Assembly (NCBI GenBank): GCA_015680685.1 | Contig: MNCI01021389.1 | Location: 123,603-187,602 of the forward strand | DNA from: Gnetum montanum | Lineage: Eukaryota > Streptophyta > Gnetopsida > Gnetales > Gnetaceae | Length of the DNA: 64,000 bases | Direction: 5' to 3' | Shown here: positions 20,913 through 32,129 of the stretch, in pieces | Layout: the number at the start of each line of letters is the position of its first letter | Numbering within the stretch: the first letter of the stretch is position 1 | Translations under genes and position numbers: made by a program | The notes under the pieces: model-generated | Seen by the model: the letters and a program-made list of their open reading frames with translations, nothing else | Database searches by the model: none | Told to the model about the DNA's origin: nothing

Positions 20913-21206
20913 TGTGAGAGATGTCCCAAGTGGTGGTTCTCTTGGGCTCTCCCCATGGTTCGGGGACCATGGAACACTCTGAGGTGCCCTCGGGTGGCTC
21001 TCGAGTGTTACAAAACCCACCCCGGCTTGGTGGTACCAAGCTAGCAATAGGACACCCTCCTGCTGCAACTCTCTTCTCTAAGTCCTCTTCCTTCCCTCTT
21101 CTCCGTGGANTGGAATTGACGGAGTTCCGAAACCATGTGAAGTGTACACTCGAAGGTATCCTAGGCTCCGCTCCGAGGACGTCGCTCCCAAGTGGTGGTT
21201 CTCACA
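20913..21206 (+). repeat. Small GC-rich solo LTR (possibly copia type)
   Basis: A 294-bp GC-rich block in AT-rich surroundings, with ends TGTGAGA and TCTCACA. It is flanked by GTCAA (20908-20912) and TTCAA (21207-21211), a 5-bp duplication with one change. AAAAGGAGGCGT lies directly upstream and could be a polypurine tract, so a truncated element is the alternative. CCCAAGTGGTGGTTCTC occurs near both ends. One base (21110) is ambiguous. Confidence 0.5.
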
Positions 21207-21211
21207 TTCAA

Positions 21212-23634
21212 ACTATGACTTAAATACGACTTGATTACGAATAACACTTCCAGTGTTAAACAGTTGATTAAAGATCCATTCCTTAATTCATAGTTTTATT
21301 TTTCTGAATTCTCACTCCAGGAATAGCATAATTAAAAATAGTTATTATTCTCTCCTTTCATAATGACAATGATTTACAACACAAGCTGTAAGCTTTATTT
21401 GAACAGAAATTCATACATCAAATAATTCCTGAGAGTAATTTAACAATACAACCTAGTCATAATTTCTGCGAAGAAGATAACCTTATTTAACTATTCGTGG
21501 ACAAGACTTCCACAAAGCTCAACAGAGTTTTCCGTGGGCTCTCATTACTGAATGGTAAAGCTTAAGACTCATCTTCAAGTAGGCAAGATTTCTGGTAAGA
21601 AAAGCTACCTGCATTCATAACCAGAAACAAAATGAAATGATACAGGAAACAGAAAAACCTTACATTTCCAAACTTAGCATTTCCATTTCGCAACCTTGAA
21701 GATCGGCAACGTCACAGGAAATTCACATTTCTCGGTTTCTGTTAATTATGCATACTCGGACATTCATGATCGTGAAATACCTAGTAGTTATTCTACTGTG
21801 ACATTCATAATCATGAAAATCAGACTATAACTTAACTTGGCTCCTGTTACTAGTTTTGCACCTGCAAGGCTGCAATCCGCCTATGATCTATTGACTTTGT
21901 TGCATTCACTCTGATTGAATGGACAGTGGTAGGTCAAAATCGAGAAACTCTGTCCATGAACTGACATAAATCTTCCAAAAAGCAAGATCATCACAGCACA
22001 GTATTTCACCTTTTCCTGCAACCCAGATTCAAACAGCTGAACTAAGCGCTTTGACCACACAAAAAATCTTAGCATTTGAGTTAAAACGTACTCGGTACTC
22101 TCTACGTCAATGCAGGAGCAAGCACAGAAACAGTATGTGTTAGAAAACAGAGCTTCCAAACTGTTAGGGAAAAATACATCTTTCAAAAAGTAAATTCATA
22201 GCCCTCATTAAACCACTACGAAACTACACTGCCACAAAAAAGGCGTTTTGTTAGCCCTAGTAATAGGAAATAAGATAACAAGTTTGACAAATGTGAAACC
22301 AGTAACTGCAGCTGAAGGACTACTTATTAACCAAAACAAAAGAATAACTTCATATAGCAGCAAATGAAAATACTGGAAGCAATGCAAAAACAGGTATATA
22401 ACTGATACTGCTTTCAATTCTGAGACAGAATAAGGTCAGAAGCAACAAAATGCTAGATGTCTTGAGGTGCGGACTGCTTCTCACGTGAATCATCTACCGG
22501 TACTTTTTATCAAGTTCATCTGCAACAACCAAGATAGTTACGGCATATGCGTATTGTATGGGTGATGAATAATTCGATTATAGCTAAGGTTTGTTTCAAT
22601 AAGGGCTTTAATGGGCTAAGCTGCCTTCTTGTTTAAGCAACGACAAGTTAAACTACGTAGCATGTAAGTCAATATAACCTTTTCACTTTCACCTTTAGAA
22701 TATATTCAATATGTAAACAAAATGATATGAAAAAACAAATAAGTTCACGTAATCCCATTACCCCATCCAGTCACGATGAAGTATTAAGTAATTTTCCAAT
22801 AACCTTTATGATCCGGCTGTTTAACTGGTACCAACATATATTTAGACTCCCAAGCAAGTGAAAATTCACCCACAAACAACTCACATCACTAAATCTTCTA
22901 AGCTGCATTAATCAGCTATAATAAATCTTCAATCATAAATAGGATAAAACAAAAGTTTTGCATATCAATAATTTTAAAAGAAACATTTACGAAGTAGTAA
23001 CGCGCATGGTAGCTTTTCGGAGCAGTCCAATTACCAAGCTCATCAAATCCCAAAATAGTTGTATTAATATCAAGAGGAAGAAGGCTTTAATATGCATTTA
23101 AAAAAAACCCCTTTTTAAAGAGAGATGCCTGGAGTATCTTGATTTAAACTTTCTCAGATTCATAAAACTACAAATATCGCCCTGGAGAAAGAATCGCATC
23201 AACTCAAGGGGAAACCTTCAGCCACCAGCATGAAATCATTATGCAAATTCACAATAACAAAAGGCTTCTTTTCAGCTTAAATCTATTTACAAATATTTCA
23301 TTCTATAGTTAAGGAATAGGCAATATTTAACAATCAGAAACATGTGCCATAATCGTCATAAATGAATGAATTAAATGCTTTCCAATCATTTCAGATTCTT
23401 TTAACCTGTAATTTTGCAGGGTTACAACCATACCTTATTGGTACAAATGTTACTTTGTGTTTTTATTTTTACTCCTCAGCCAAAGAAGTAGAAATGAAAT
23501 ATGAATAGAGATAATATTTATACCGGATCAGAATAAGTCAAAATTTTTGCATATGAAAATCATTCATGATACAATTTAAACTATTCGGCAACAACGACCA
23601 AGAATCTAGTAGTGACAATACTTCAAAACTCAAA
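21212..23634. other. Spacer downstream of COG5, no gene recognised
   Basis: AT-rich. Short open frames lack family signs. A terminal-exon-like piece (acceptor TTGTTGCAG then eight codons and TAG, minus strand about 22519-22494) is noted but not supported. Part of this stretch must hold the COG5 3' UTR on the minus strand. Confidence 0.5.
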
Positions 23635-26600
23635 TCAATTCCCTTTGGACACATGTGATGGTCCAGACAAAGGAGAACCCAGCTGAAGCATCAAAGGATA
23701 CACAGGGCTGAATTCCTTGTCACCTCTAGCCCCAACTTTTGCAGCATAATCATCTAATGTAGCTTTAACGCCTTTCCAAATTTGTTCCTCGCCCTGGGAA
23801 TCCAACCACAATGAGTACTGCTTTGGTGTTAATTTTGTCCTCTGCATAGGAGATTCCAATTCGTCTGGAGCTCTTGAATAAATGTGATGAAGGACAACAC
23901 TGCGAGGTAGATCTTGAAGGAAAGGACTGCTTGCAAGCTTAGATGTTTCTTGAAAGAACAATGTCTTCAATGCTCGAAGAGCCCTATACGGTACACCCAA
24001 CTGCTCCACCGGAAAAAGGTTTTGGCCTACCACCAGTTCTAACTCTGCCATGTCCCTCGTTAGCCGAAGTTTTCCAGATTCTGAGAGAGGCCTAACAAGC
24101 GAAGCATGCCGAACAAAATAAGTTAAAACCCGAGCAGCCATCTTTCTTGTAAGCCTTGCACATATGCTCTCACCAGAGATGGAGAGCAAATGAGATGAAG
24201 GAGACAACAACTTTGAGAGAAATTCAGAGCGAAAGTGAACGATAGCTTTTTGCACTTCCTCCATGTATGTAGATCCATTTTCATCCATTCCTGCATTCAA
24301 GTCATCTCCTCCAAAATTCTGTTCATGAATCTGTAAAATACAATTCTCAAGACGATCTAGCATTGCTTGGAATAGAGGAGTTACTGCATCAACTGCCACA
24401 CCATATATAGCACCTAGAGATGGAGATAAGACTTCCATGGCTACAGCTGGCAAGCCTGAAACCATAACCGTAATTCGGCTGTGTACCTCTTGTAAATGGA
24501 GACAAATTGCAAAATTTTTTACTTGAGCTGCTGTTGCAGGACCAATGACTTGACGAGATTCCGGACCAGTGGATATCTATGACAACAACAGAATTCAGTA
24601 TTCAAGATGAAGAAAAGGAACTGAGATTACAAAACATTCAGTCAAGTATGAAAAATTTTAAAAGCATCTAAGGGTATGCTTTTACGCAGGCACCCACGCC
24701 ATAACAAATGTTCAAATATGTAAACGATCTAGAGAAAAAGAAAAAGGGGGGACAAAGCAAACATCTAAAGCAAGATACAAAACCAAATTTGAACCAAACA
24801 TCCAACAGAAGGAAACACTGAAAACACCAGGATTGACTTTAATAACAAAGAAAAACATATATTCATGACATAACACGCAATAAGCGCAAAACAGCCAACA
24901 AACAGGAAACAGTCAAAACATCAAGCTTGACTTCAATAACGAAAACAAAAAAAAAAGAATCTAAAAGGAATATTGGATAAAATCCTTACCTGGTACTCTG
25001 CTTTCTCAGCTAAAAGGTGTAAGACTTTACCAATTTCTCTTAAAATCATAAGAGTTAAATGTGCATGTAATTTGACAGCTTCAATTTCTTCTTGGATACG
25101 GGAGATAAACCTTGATATTTGCTCCTGCGATGGTACAGTGCCCCCGCTGGACACTGGGAACAGGTTACTGACAAGATTGGAAAGACTACTCAAACAGTGA
25201 GCCAAGAAAGCTGTCTGGAAAGGTTCTATTGTAGCTAACAAGGAATCCTTTCCTTCTGGCCTTATGGCAGGAGAGACACCCTTAATATTTGTGTCTTGAG
25301 AAATTCTATCAATAAGATTCTCAAAGAGGGAAAGCAATTTTGGATAGCTCAACACTAACGTCTCCTTCACAAAACTTGATGTTGTAAATGCAGACTTCAT
25401 TTGATTAGTAAAAGCCTTGACAACAACCACCCAAACTCTATCTGTTAACATCGGTTCGCCTTCCTGCATAGAAACAGAAAACAGAAAAACACAAAACAGA
25501 ATCAGCAGCAACTTGGCAAATCTTTCCACTGCATTAACTGGTGAATGATGCGTGCGAAAACAAATGCGAAAAAAAGCACACATGAGAAGTTTATATTGCT
25601 TCAACCAATAATTCAATTTTCATGTTAATTCCCTTCGAATGAACATTTCTCAGTAGGACAGACAAAACAAAGTATAAAAATGAAAGAGCAGCAAAGGAAA
25701 CTAAGAAAACTTGCCTGAACAACTTGGTCAAGAAACAAAACATGGGTAAAGGGATCCCTCTTCTTAGACAGCACCCTCTGCAAGTGCCAGACTGCAACCA
25801 TTGCAGCATGCAAATTATCCATACAGCTTGACATTCTTTGCCAGAGCCCTTCCTTGGCTTTGGCACCGCTTCCGATCTGAGGCATGCCACTTCTCTGAAT
25901 TCCACCTGGTCCAAAACTTGGACCCATGTTGGTCGATACAGCTTTCATATCTAAAGCCCAACTCACAGTCTTTGAAGCCTGATCCCTGTACTTGTTAATC
26001 ATCCCATCCACAGTGTTCTTCAATTCGCCCATATTGAAAAAAACCTACATGAATTTTTTAAAAAGAAAAAAATCAAATCAGAAAATTTTCCCTTTCTTAT
26101 TAGCTATCTGCATTTTTAACGTCCCAATTTTAATATCTCATCAATATAAGGTTAGCGAGATGAGTTATGTTTTGTCATTTGCTTCTATCAAGAAATTGAT
26201 CTTCGTATATACAGTTTTTCCCTATCCGTTACCCTTTGGCAATAATCCGTTACTAAAAAGAGAATCCAAAGCCAAAATTGAATTGTCATTTGCCTCTATC
26301 AAGAAACAGATGTTCATGTGCTTACAATTTTCCCCGTTTCCCTCTGGCAATAATCCGTTACTAAAAGGAGAATCCAACGACAAAATTGAGTTTTAGTTTC
26401 ACTGTTGCGTAACTGTGTAATGAACGAGATTTATCTGCCATACGAGATGTAAATCGGAGTTCGGTTCGAGTTTGGAAATGCGTGTACGATTATTTCAAAA
26501 TTCACTGATTGATCGGTATAACTCGAAACGCTCACATTGAAACCTAGGAAATTCATAACCATCAACGTTAGCACCATTCATTCTCTGTTTCATCCAATTG

Positions 26601-27736
26601 GTAGCGCATGTACGATCATTTCAAAATTCATTGATTGATCTGTAGAATCCGAGAAACTCAGATTGAATCTTGGCAAAATGATAACCTTAATCATAGCACT
26701 ACTAAATCTTGCTTTCATCCTCAAGGAATCAATTGCAAGTTTGCAACTTCCGAATCTAGCACGATCAGAAAACACCCTTAAACAAGAAAAACGCAAGCGG
26801 TCTATGCTACAAAGAACCGACAAGATGCGAGATGAAGAAACTAGGGCCAAAAAGGAAGACCTGCAAGGCGCTGGCGACCTCGGCCTGGTTGAGGGACTCC
26901 ATGGCGGACTGAAGCGCGGCGCCGGCGAGCGACCGAAGACGATCTCCAGCGTCGCGCAACCACGGCAAGTGCTGCTCCACCACGTCCACATCCCCCTCCG
27001 CCTCACCCTCTCCCTCTCCACGCAGCTCCTCAATCTCATTGAACAGCTGCGCCGCTTTGGCAAGATCAACCTCGGCGTCGTCGGCGGCCATGGCAGACCT
27101 AAGCTTGCCGACGAGGCGGAGAAGGCGGACGGCGTACTGGAGCAACGCGATGGCGGAATGAACATTGGCAAGCTGCGTCGTCCGGCGCCGGATAACTCGG
27201 TAGGGCTCCGCCATTTCGGCGCGGATGCGGCCGGCGCAGCCCTGCAATGCCTCCACGCCGGACCGCAGCTGCTCCACGGCCGCCTGCACCTGCGCCACGG
27301 CTCCAACCTGACCGAGCAGAACAACCTGACCTTGCTCTTTCCCTTTGCCTTTTCCTTTTCCAATTACCTCGGCCCTCAGCCGTTTCTCCACGGCTGCCAT
27401 TCCCTGCGCGAGCTTCTCGGAGCACCAGGCCGCCGAGCCGCTGGCGAGCGCCTCGCTGGCAAAGCTACTGGCATTAAAGGCGTCGTCGTCGTCGCCGAGG
27501 AATTTGCTCCACATGCCGTCTTTTCGCAGGTACTCTTCCAATTCTGCGTCCGCCTCCGCCTCCGCCTCCGCTTCCGTTTCATCCTGTAATGCCGATTCCG
27601 CTTCTGCGTCTGCGTCCGCTGCGCCGGCGTCCTCGGCCTTGGCGTTGGCCATGCGCTTCAGCGGTGACGACGGCACTGATGCTCCACCGCCGCTGTGGCT
27701 CTGCAACGCCGCTGCCTTCATCATGTGCCTCGCCAT
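23635..27736 (-). CDS. COG5: Conserved oligomeric Golgi complex subunit 5 (four exons)
   Basis: COG5 belongs to lobe B of the COG tethering complex, which captures vesicles recycling within the Golgi. Exons (minus strand): 27736-26861, 26044-25715, 25463-24990, 24576-23635. All junctions are phase 0 and join to 873 codons plus TGA. Exon 1 has an Ala/Glu/Asp-rich N-terminus of about 70 residues, then the COG5 N-terminal domain (MWSKFLGDDDDAFNASSF, EKLAQGMAAVEKRLR, LNQAEVASALQ). Exon 2 resumes VFFNMGELKNTVDGMINKY; exon 3 EGEPMLTDRVW; exon 4 ISTGPESRQVIGPATAAQV, and carries SICARLTRKMAARVL, ASLVRPLSESGKLRL, ELVVGQNLFPVEQLGVPYRA and LDDYAAKVGARGDKEFSPVY. Arabidopsis COG5 is about 830 residues (from memory), so this is full length. 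Intron 2 has a GC donor. The gene looks functional. Confidence 0.95.
25464..25714 (-). other. COG5 intron 2, GC-AG type
   Basis: Exon 2 ends ...GTTGTTCAG and the intron begins GCAAGT, the strong consensus of GC-AG introns; it ends TATGCAG before GAAGGCGAACC. Joining gives QVVQ-EGEPMLTDRVW, matching plant COG5. No GT donor nearby restores both frame and conserved residues. Length 251 nt. Introns 1 (816 nt, 26860-26045) and 3 (413 nt, 24989-24577) are GT-AG. Confidence 0.85.
26173..26690. repeat. Two duplications within COG5 intron 1
   Basis: A tandem duplication with a period of 111 bp starts near 26174 and 26285 (TGTCATTTGC and TCTATCAAGAAA in both). A second pair with a period of 126 bp contains TGTACGAT, ATTTCAAAATTCA and TGATTGATC near 26483 and 26609. 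Both lie inside intron 1 and do not touch splice sites. Confidence 0.75.
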
Positions 27737-28436
27737 TGCTGCAGCCGCAGCAAAAGGAAAGTGAGGAATTCAGATCCAGATCTTCTGTACGACCTCGGCG
27801 GAGCAGCTCAGAATATCTGCACGCAATGCCTGATTTGGTGCCTAAGCTCTGAACATTTTTGAGGCTTTCAATATACCACGCTTTTGCTTCTGCGCATGCA
27901 TTTGTGGTTTCGGACTCATCGTTTTCGTTTCGACCGTAACTCGGCCTACCAAACGTATTAATCCGCCCGTCCATAGAATTGTTTTATTAAGGGTAAAATA
28001 CATATTTTGGTTAAAGCCATGGTAAAATACATCTTTGGGTTAAAGCCATTGATACGTAGTTCAAGTGATTACCTCATGGCATTCTTGCGTGCGAGCGATT
28101 GAGTGCTGCGTAATTTTTGGGAGCGAAAATCACAATTCTTAACGGTAATGCACATAAGGATATTGTGCGGTGCTGTTGATACGTGGCAAACTTTGTATGG
28201 TTAGTGTGGCTTACATATTTTATTGTATGTTATACATTTTCGGAAATCTACTTTCTCAAATTTTTGCGGAAGCACCTTCTCAAGTTTTGGTGTGGGATTG
28301 AAAAATGTATTGTCTCATCTTATTCATCTGCACAATGTATACATAGCAACTTCATATGCATAAATAGTGGTGAAAGAAGAATGACCATATCATGCAAAAA
28401 AAGTCTCTTTTGCTACTTGGCACCAATCTTCTAATC
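27737..28436. other. COG5 upstream region
   Basis: Contains the COG5 5' leader and presumed promoter (minus strand, reading from about 28000 toward 27737). It drops from GC-rich next to exon 1 to AT-rich beyond 27960. No clear TATA box. A tandem echo, GGTAAAATACAT, occurs at 27991 and 28020. No other gene is seen. Confidence 0.4.
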
Positions 28437-28915
28437 AGATAGTGAAATTGGTAAAGATATGAAAAATAAAATTGAAGCAAGTTGGTCAAAATGGAGATAG
28501 ATTTGTGATGTTCTATGTGATAAAATAATACCAATAATACTGAAGGGGAAATTTTACAAGACAACAATCAGGCCGACTATTTTATATGGTGTTGAATGAT
28601 GGGCAATACAAAAGAGGCATGAACAACAAATCAATGTGCCAAAATGTGAAGGTTTTGATAGATGTTGAATGTTACTAAAAAAAATAAACTACATATACAA
28701 ACATCAAAGAAAAACTTGGTAATAATGAGGTGTTAGCCTAGTGGTACAAGTCTTGGCCCAATAAATAAGCTATAAAAATGGCAACTTAGACAATTTGGAC
28801 ATGTGCAAAGCAGATCAAAAAATGAGCCATCAAAAGGAAAATCAAAGAAGCCATGGAAAAAAGAACTCATGTAGTAAACCCCATTTTGTTATGACAAGGC
28901 TATGATGATGATATG
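28437..28915 (+). pseudogene. RTE-type LINE, C-terminal fragment
   Basis: Plus-strand translation gives IEASWSKWR, DVLCDKIIPIILKGKFYKTT, RPTILYGVEW, then LRQFGHVQSRSKNEP and KSKKPWKKE. These match the last part of plant RTE-clade ORF2 (LKGKFYRT...RP..LYG.ECW...RWFGHVQRR...GRPKKTW). Only the region after the RT catalytic core is present, as expected for a 5'-truncated insertion. The end shows GACAAGGCTATGATGATGAT, like the triplet-repeat tail of RTE elements. Several stops. Confidence 0.75.
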
Positions 28916-30048
28916 CATCATCATTGACATTGTATTTCTTTATAATTCTTCTAAAAGTATCATGTTGGTTATATGTGTGTATTAGGGTTATTTGGAAGCT
29001 CCAAGTTACAAGTTTGATTCTTGTGGGCAATAAGAATTTAGATAGTTCTATTTGACTATATGTCTTGGGGTATACCTATATTGTCACAATCTAGAAATTT
29101 GCATAAATTTAATTATTCAATTTAATGCATATGATTACTTTTTTAATATTGTCAAATGTGTTTCAATAAATTAGCTTATTGTTATTACTGTTATTGTTGT
29201 TGTTGTTAATTTTTTACATAAGTAAATGCAATATGCTTAGTAGGATACTTTGTTAAAGTTTTGTATTCTTTATTTACTACTTTTGAAGTTTAGTCCTACA
29301 TATTCTAAATATTTTATGATTAAATGTTGAAGTCTAATTACCCTATAAAGTTTTTCTTTTGTCAAATATCATGTCTTTATAAGCTTTTGGCTATGCATAT
29401 TTTATTCTTTATGTACCTTTAGTTATGTATATTCAATATTTATTATGCACATTCAGTTATGCATATTTATTCTTTAACATGCATGTTTAGTTATGCATTT
29501 TTTATTGTTATTATGCACGTGTAATTATATAATACTTTGTTCATGGAGCAATTTTGAACCCTCACCCTACCCAAATCATATCCATTGTTACCTTTGGTCA
29601 TTAAACTAGGATTCGAAGTTCCATCTTTAATTATAATAAAATATTGCATAAATTAGCTTTGTCAAGGAAGTACCTTAAGATAATATTCTACCTATAATCT
29701 GACCTTACCAATGGGTCCAAGATGTTCAAAAACATTAGTTTTGACCCTTTGTTTACTAGAACCGAAGTTACGATTCTTGAGATATCACATTTTCTAGTTT
29801 GATAAAATATCGTAAAAGTTTTGACATTTGAAGTAGGTGACTATGATAAGTAACACCTAGATAAGATTTTAGCATGCAATTAGATACAACACTTAATAAG
29901 GAACTATAGGTTCAAATGAATTTTGATTTGAAGACCCAATGTATGTGTTATGAGTGTTTGAGTGTGAGGGTATTAGTGGAGAGAGAAATTAGGAAAATGA
30001 ACTTATGAAAATGATTTTGGGAAAATACTATATATATATATATATATA
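28916..30048. other. AT-rich spacer ending in a TA microsatellite
   Basis: No gene or element recognised. Repeated TTATGCATATT-like motifs occur at 29390-29520. A (TA) run occupies 30029-30048 and abuts the solo LTR that follows. Confidence 0.5.
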
Positions 30049-30070
30049 TGATGAGATGCGGTTCGCACAC

Positions 30071-30162
30071 GCGATATCGCAGCTGACGCGATATCGCATC
30101 CCCTGCGATATCGCATACGCGATATCACGTCCTTCCCTACGATATCGCATACGCAATATCGC
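30071..30162 (+). promoter_or_regulatory. Array of six GCGATATCGC-like palindromes in LTR U3
   Basis: Copies at 30071, 30088, 30105, 30119, 30139 and 30153 keep the GATATC or near-GATATC core in a 10-bp palindrome, spaced 14-20 bp apart. They end 17 bp before the TATA box. Position and repetition suggest binding sites controlling LTR transcription; this is inference. Two copies occur at the same place in the LTR at 35996-37026 (about 36894-36919, minus strand). Confidence 0.6.
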
Positions 30163-30295
30163 AGTCCGCCGCCATGTCTATAAATAAGAGGTGGCTCTCC
30201 CTTGTTTGGGGATCCCAATTTTAGAGTAGCGAAGCTCTGGCAATTTGATCCCTCCAGAGTTAGAATTTTTCCCGTGTTTGCCCGCAGTGTGGTGA

Positions 30296-30672
30296 NNNNN
30301 NNNNNNNNNNNNNNNNNNNNNNNNNNNNNNNNNNNNNNNNNNNNNNNNNNNNNNNNNNNNNNNNNNNNNNNNNNNNNNNNNNNNNNNNNNNNNNNNNNNN
30401 NNNNNNNNNNNNNNNNNNNNNNNNNNNNNNNNNNNNNNNNNNNNNNNNNNNNNNNNNNNNNNNNNNNNNNNNNNNNNNNNNNNNNNNNNNNNNNNNNNNN
30501 NNNNNNNNNNNNNNNNNNNNNNNNNNNNNNNNNNNNNNNNNNNNNNNNNNNNNNNNNNNNNNNNNNNNNNNNNNNNNNNNNNNNNNNNNNNNNNNNNNNN
30601 NNNNNNNNNNNNNNNNNNNNNNNNNNNNNNNNNNNNNNNNNNNNNNNNNNNNNNNNNNNNNNNNNNNNNNNN
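30296..30672. other. Assembly gap (N)
   Basis: 377 undetermined bases inside the solo LTR. Open frames crossing it have no meaning. Confidence 1.
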
Positions 30673-31046
30673 CCTTCAGGAGTAGCGTTAGAATTAGAAC
30701 ACATCATACACCTCATCTAGACTAAACCATACGTGACATATGCAAAACTAGTCTAGATGGGAAGATAGCGAACTACGACCTAAGGCTAACTATCTAGGTG
30801 CCACAACTAGTCCATCTGCGGAGTTCGACCGGATCGTGCGTGCGACGCTCGTTTCGTATGGTTGAGTGTAGGGGTACCTCGCCACTCATCAATATATAAA
30901 TAAAAATCAAATTTTATTTTAAAGTCAACGCCATTGAAAAGCACGTTCATGTGTAAAGTAGAAAGAAAAGTGTATATGTTATATGTGTATGTTATATGTA
31001 TTATCTTTTCACACTACCTTGCGTTTTCTTCCATTGCCTCTCTGGT

Positions 31047-31941
31047 TGATGAGTGGTTTAGTAGTCCAACACCCAACCATATGAGATACGAGTGTCCACG
31101 CATAGCCCAGTCGAATTCCATGGACAAGGCAATGTAGTTATGCTAGGAATTGGTTTAAGTATGCAATCACTATCTTCCCACATGAGCTAGTCAAATCGAT
31201 GCATATGGTTTAACTTACAATGAGGTGTATGATGTGTTGGTGTTGTAGAGCCATATTACTCCTAGTGAACATAAGGTAAATGAAGTGGTTTCTAAGTCTA
31301 ACAAATAAACAAATCTAATCTAGCTTATGCAATGGACATCTGTTCTTGATTCTCCATACACGTCTTGGACTCATGTAATCATTACTAGGATTACCAAATA
31401 TCTCGCTCCTGGGTGAACCAAGTAACAATATTACTGGGTTATCAAATGATCACACTTAATGCTTGGAATCAATCATATCCATTCCACTTAACAACAAAAA
31501 TAGTAAAGTTCATGGAAAAGTAAATTAGTAACTAAGAAAGCAGTAAACATTATACTAAGTCAAAGCAATAAACATTAGTTTAAGTAAACAATAAAGAAAT
31601 CTAAGTGATGTTGCAATGATGCAAAGTAATCTCAATCTTTATTTCCATGCATGAAACGTGTTTGAGTACATTCCACTTGAATAAAGACTTTATTTAATCA
31701 CTTAACATCACACTGCATACATACACTCCTAAGTGCTAAGTGCTAAAATCAAGAAAACAAATTGAAAGAATTTTGCTAAGGTTGGAATGAAACTGTATGT
31801 AGACCATGCACCTAAATGTTGTATTTATAGGCCTGCATACATTTGCGATATCGGATACGCGACATTGTAGATTATGCCCTAATATTGGGGATCTGATATG
31901 GGATGCCTGATATCATAGTCAGTCAAAATTTGGATTTATCA
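31047..31941 (-). repeat. 3' LTR of the 14.2-kb element
   Basis: 895 bp; on the minus strand it starts TGATAAATCC (31941) and ends CACTCATCA (31047). TATA box at 31829-31822. U3 has degenerate GATATC palindromes (31847-31917). Upstream on the minus strand, AATCATGGGGATA (31954-31942) is the polypurine tract, like the one before the 3' LTR at 13073. It matches 44320-45231 with many differences, so the insertion is old. Confidence 0.88.
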
Positions 31942-32129
31942 TATCCCCATGATTAACTGAAAACTTATCTTTGAGTTAAAACAAAATGAGAATAGAGCTC
32001 CTTACAAAATTAGAAGGTAGATTCACATGACACTAACCACTATATACATGACTCTCTAATGCCACAATGGAGTTTACAAAAATGACACAAATCATGACAA
32101 CTTTACAAATAAAAAAACAAAATCTAGCG

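Larger units (their letters stand above)
30049..30891 (+). repeat. Solo LTR with palindrome-rich U3 (contains a sequence gap)
   Basis: Starts TGATGAGATGCGG and ends CGCCACTCATCA, flanked by ATATA on both sides (30044-30048, 30892-30896). That duplication is perfect but lies in AT-rich sequence. TATA box TATAAATA at 30179-30186, followed by a leader with GAGAGTT-like U5 motifs. 377 bases (30296-30672) are unknown. The closest relative in the window is the LTR at 35996-37026, on the opposite strand. No internal region adjoins it. Confidence 0.8.

Noticed and set aside
22494-22519. Terminal-exon-like piece on the minus strand (TTGTTGCAG then DELDKKYR and stop)
   Set aside because: COG5 already ends at 23635 and I find no matching upstream exon or donor; eight codons cannot be assigned.
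26663-27589. 308-codon open frame opposite COG5 exon 1 (and others near it)
   Set aside because: It is a shadow of the GC-rich exon 1, with no family match; the minus-strand frame carries the conserved COG5 domain.
28733-28760. TTAGCCTAGTGGTACAAG, resembling a pol III A box
   Set aside because: It lies within the RTE LINE reading (GVSLV...), in register with flanking coding motifs, and has no B box.
30003-30720. Open frames crossing the N gap
   Set aside because: Most of their length is undetermined sequence; the rest is LTR.
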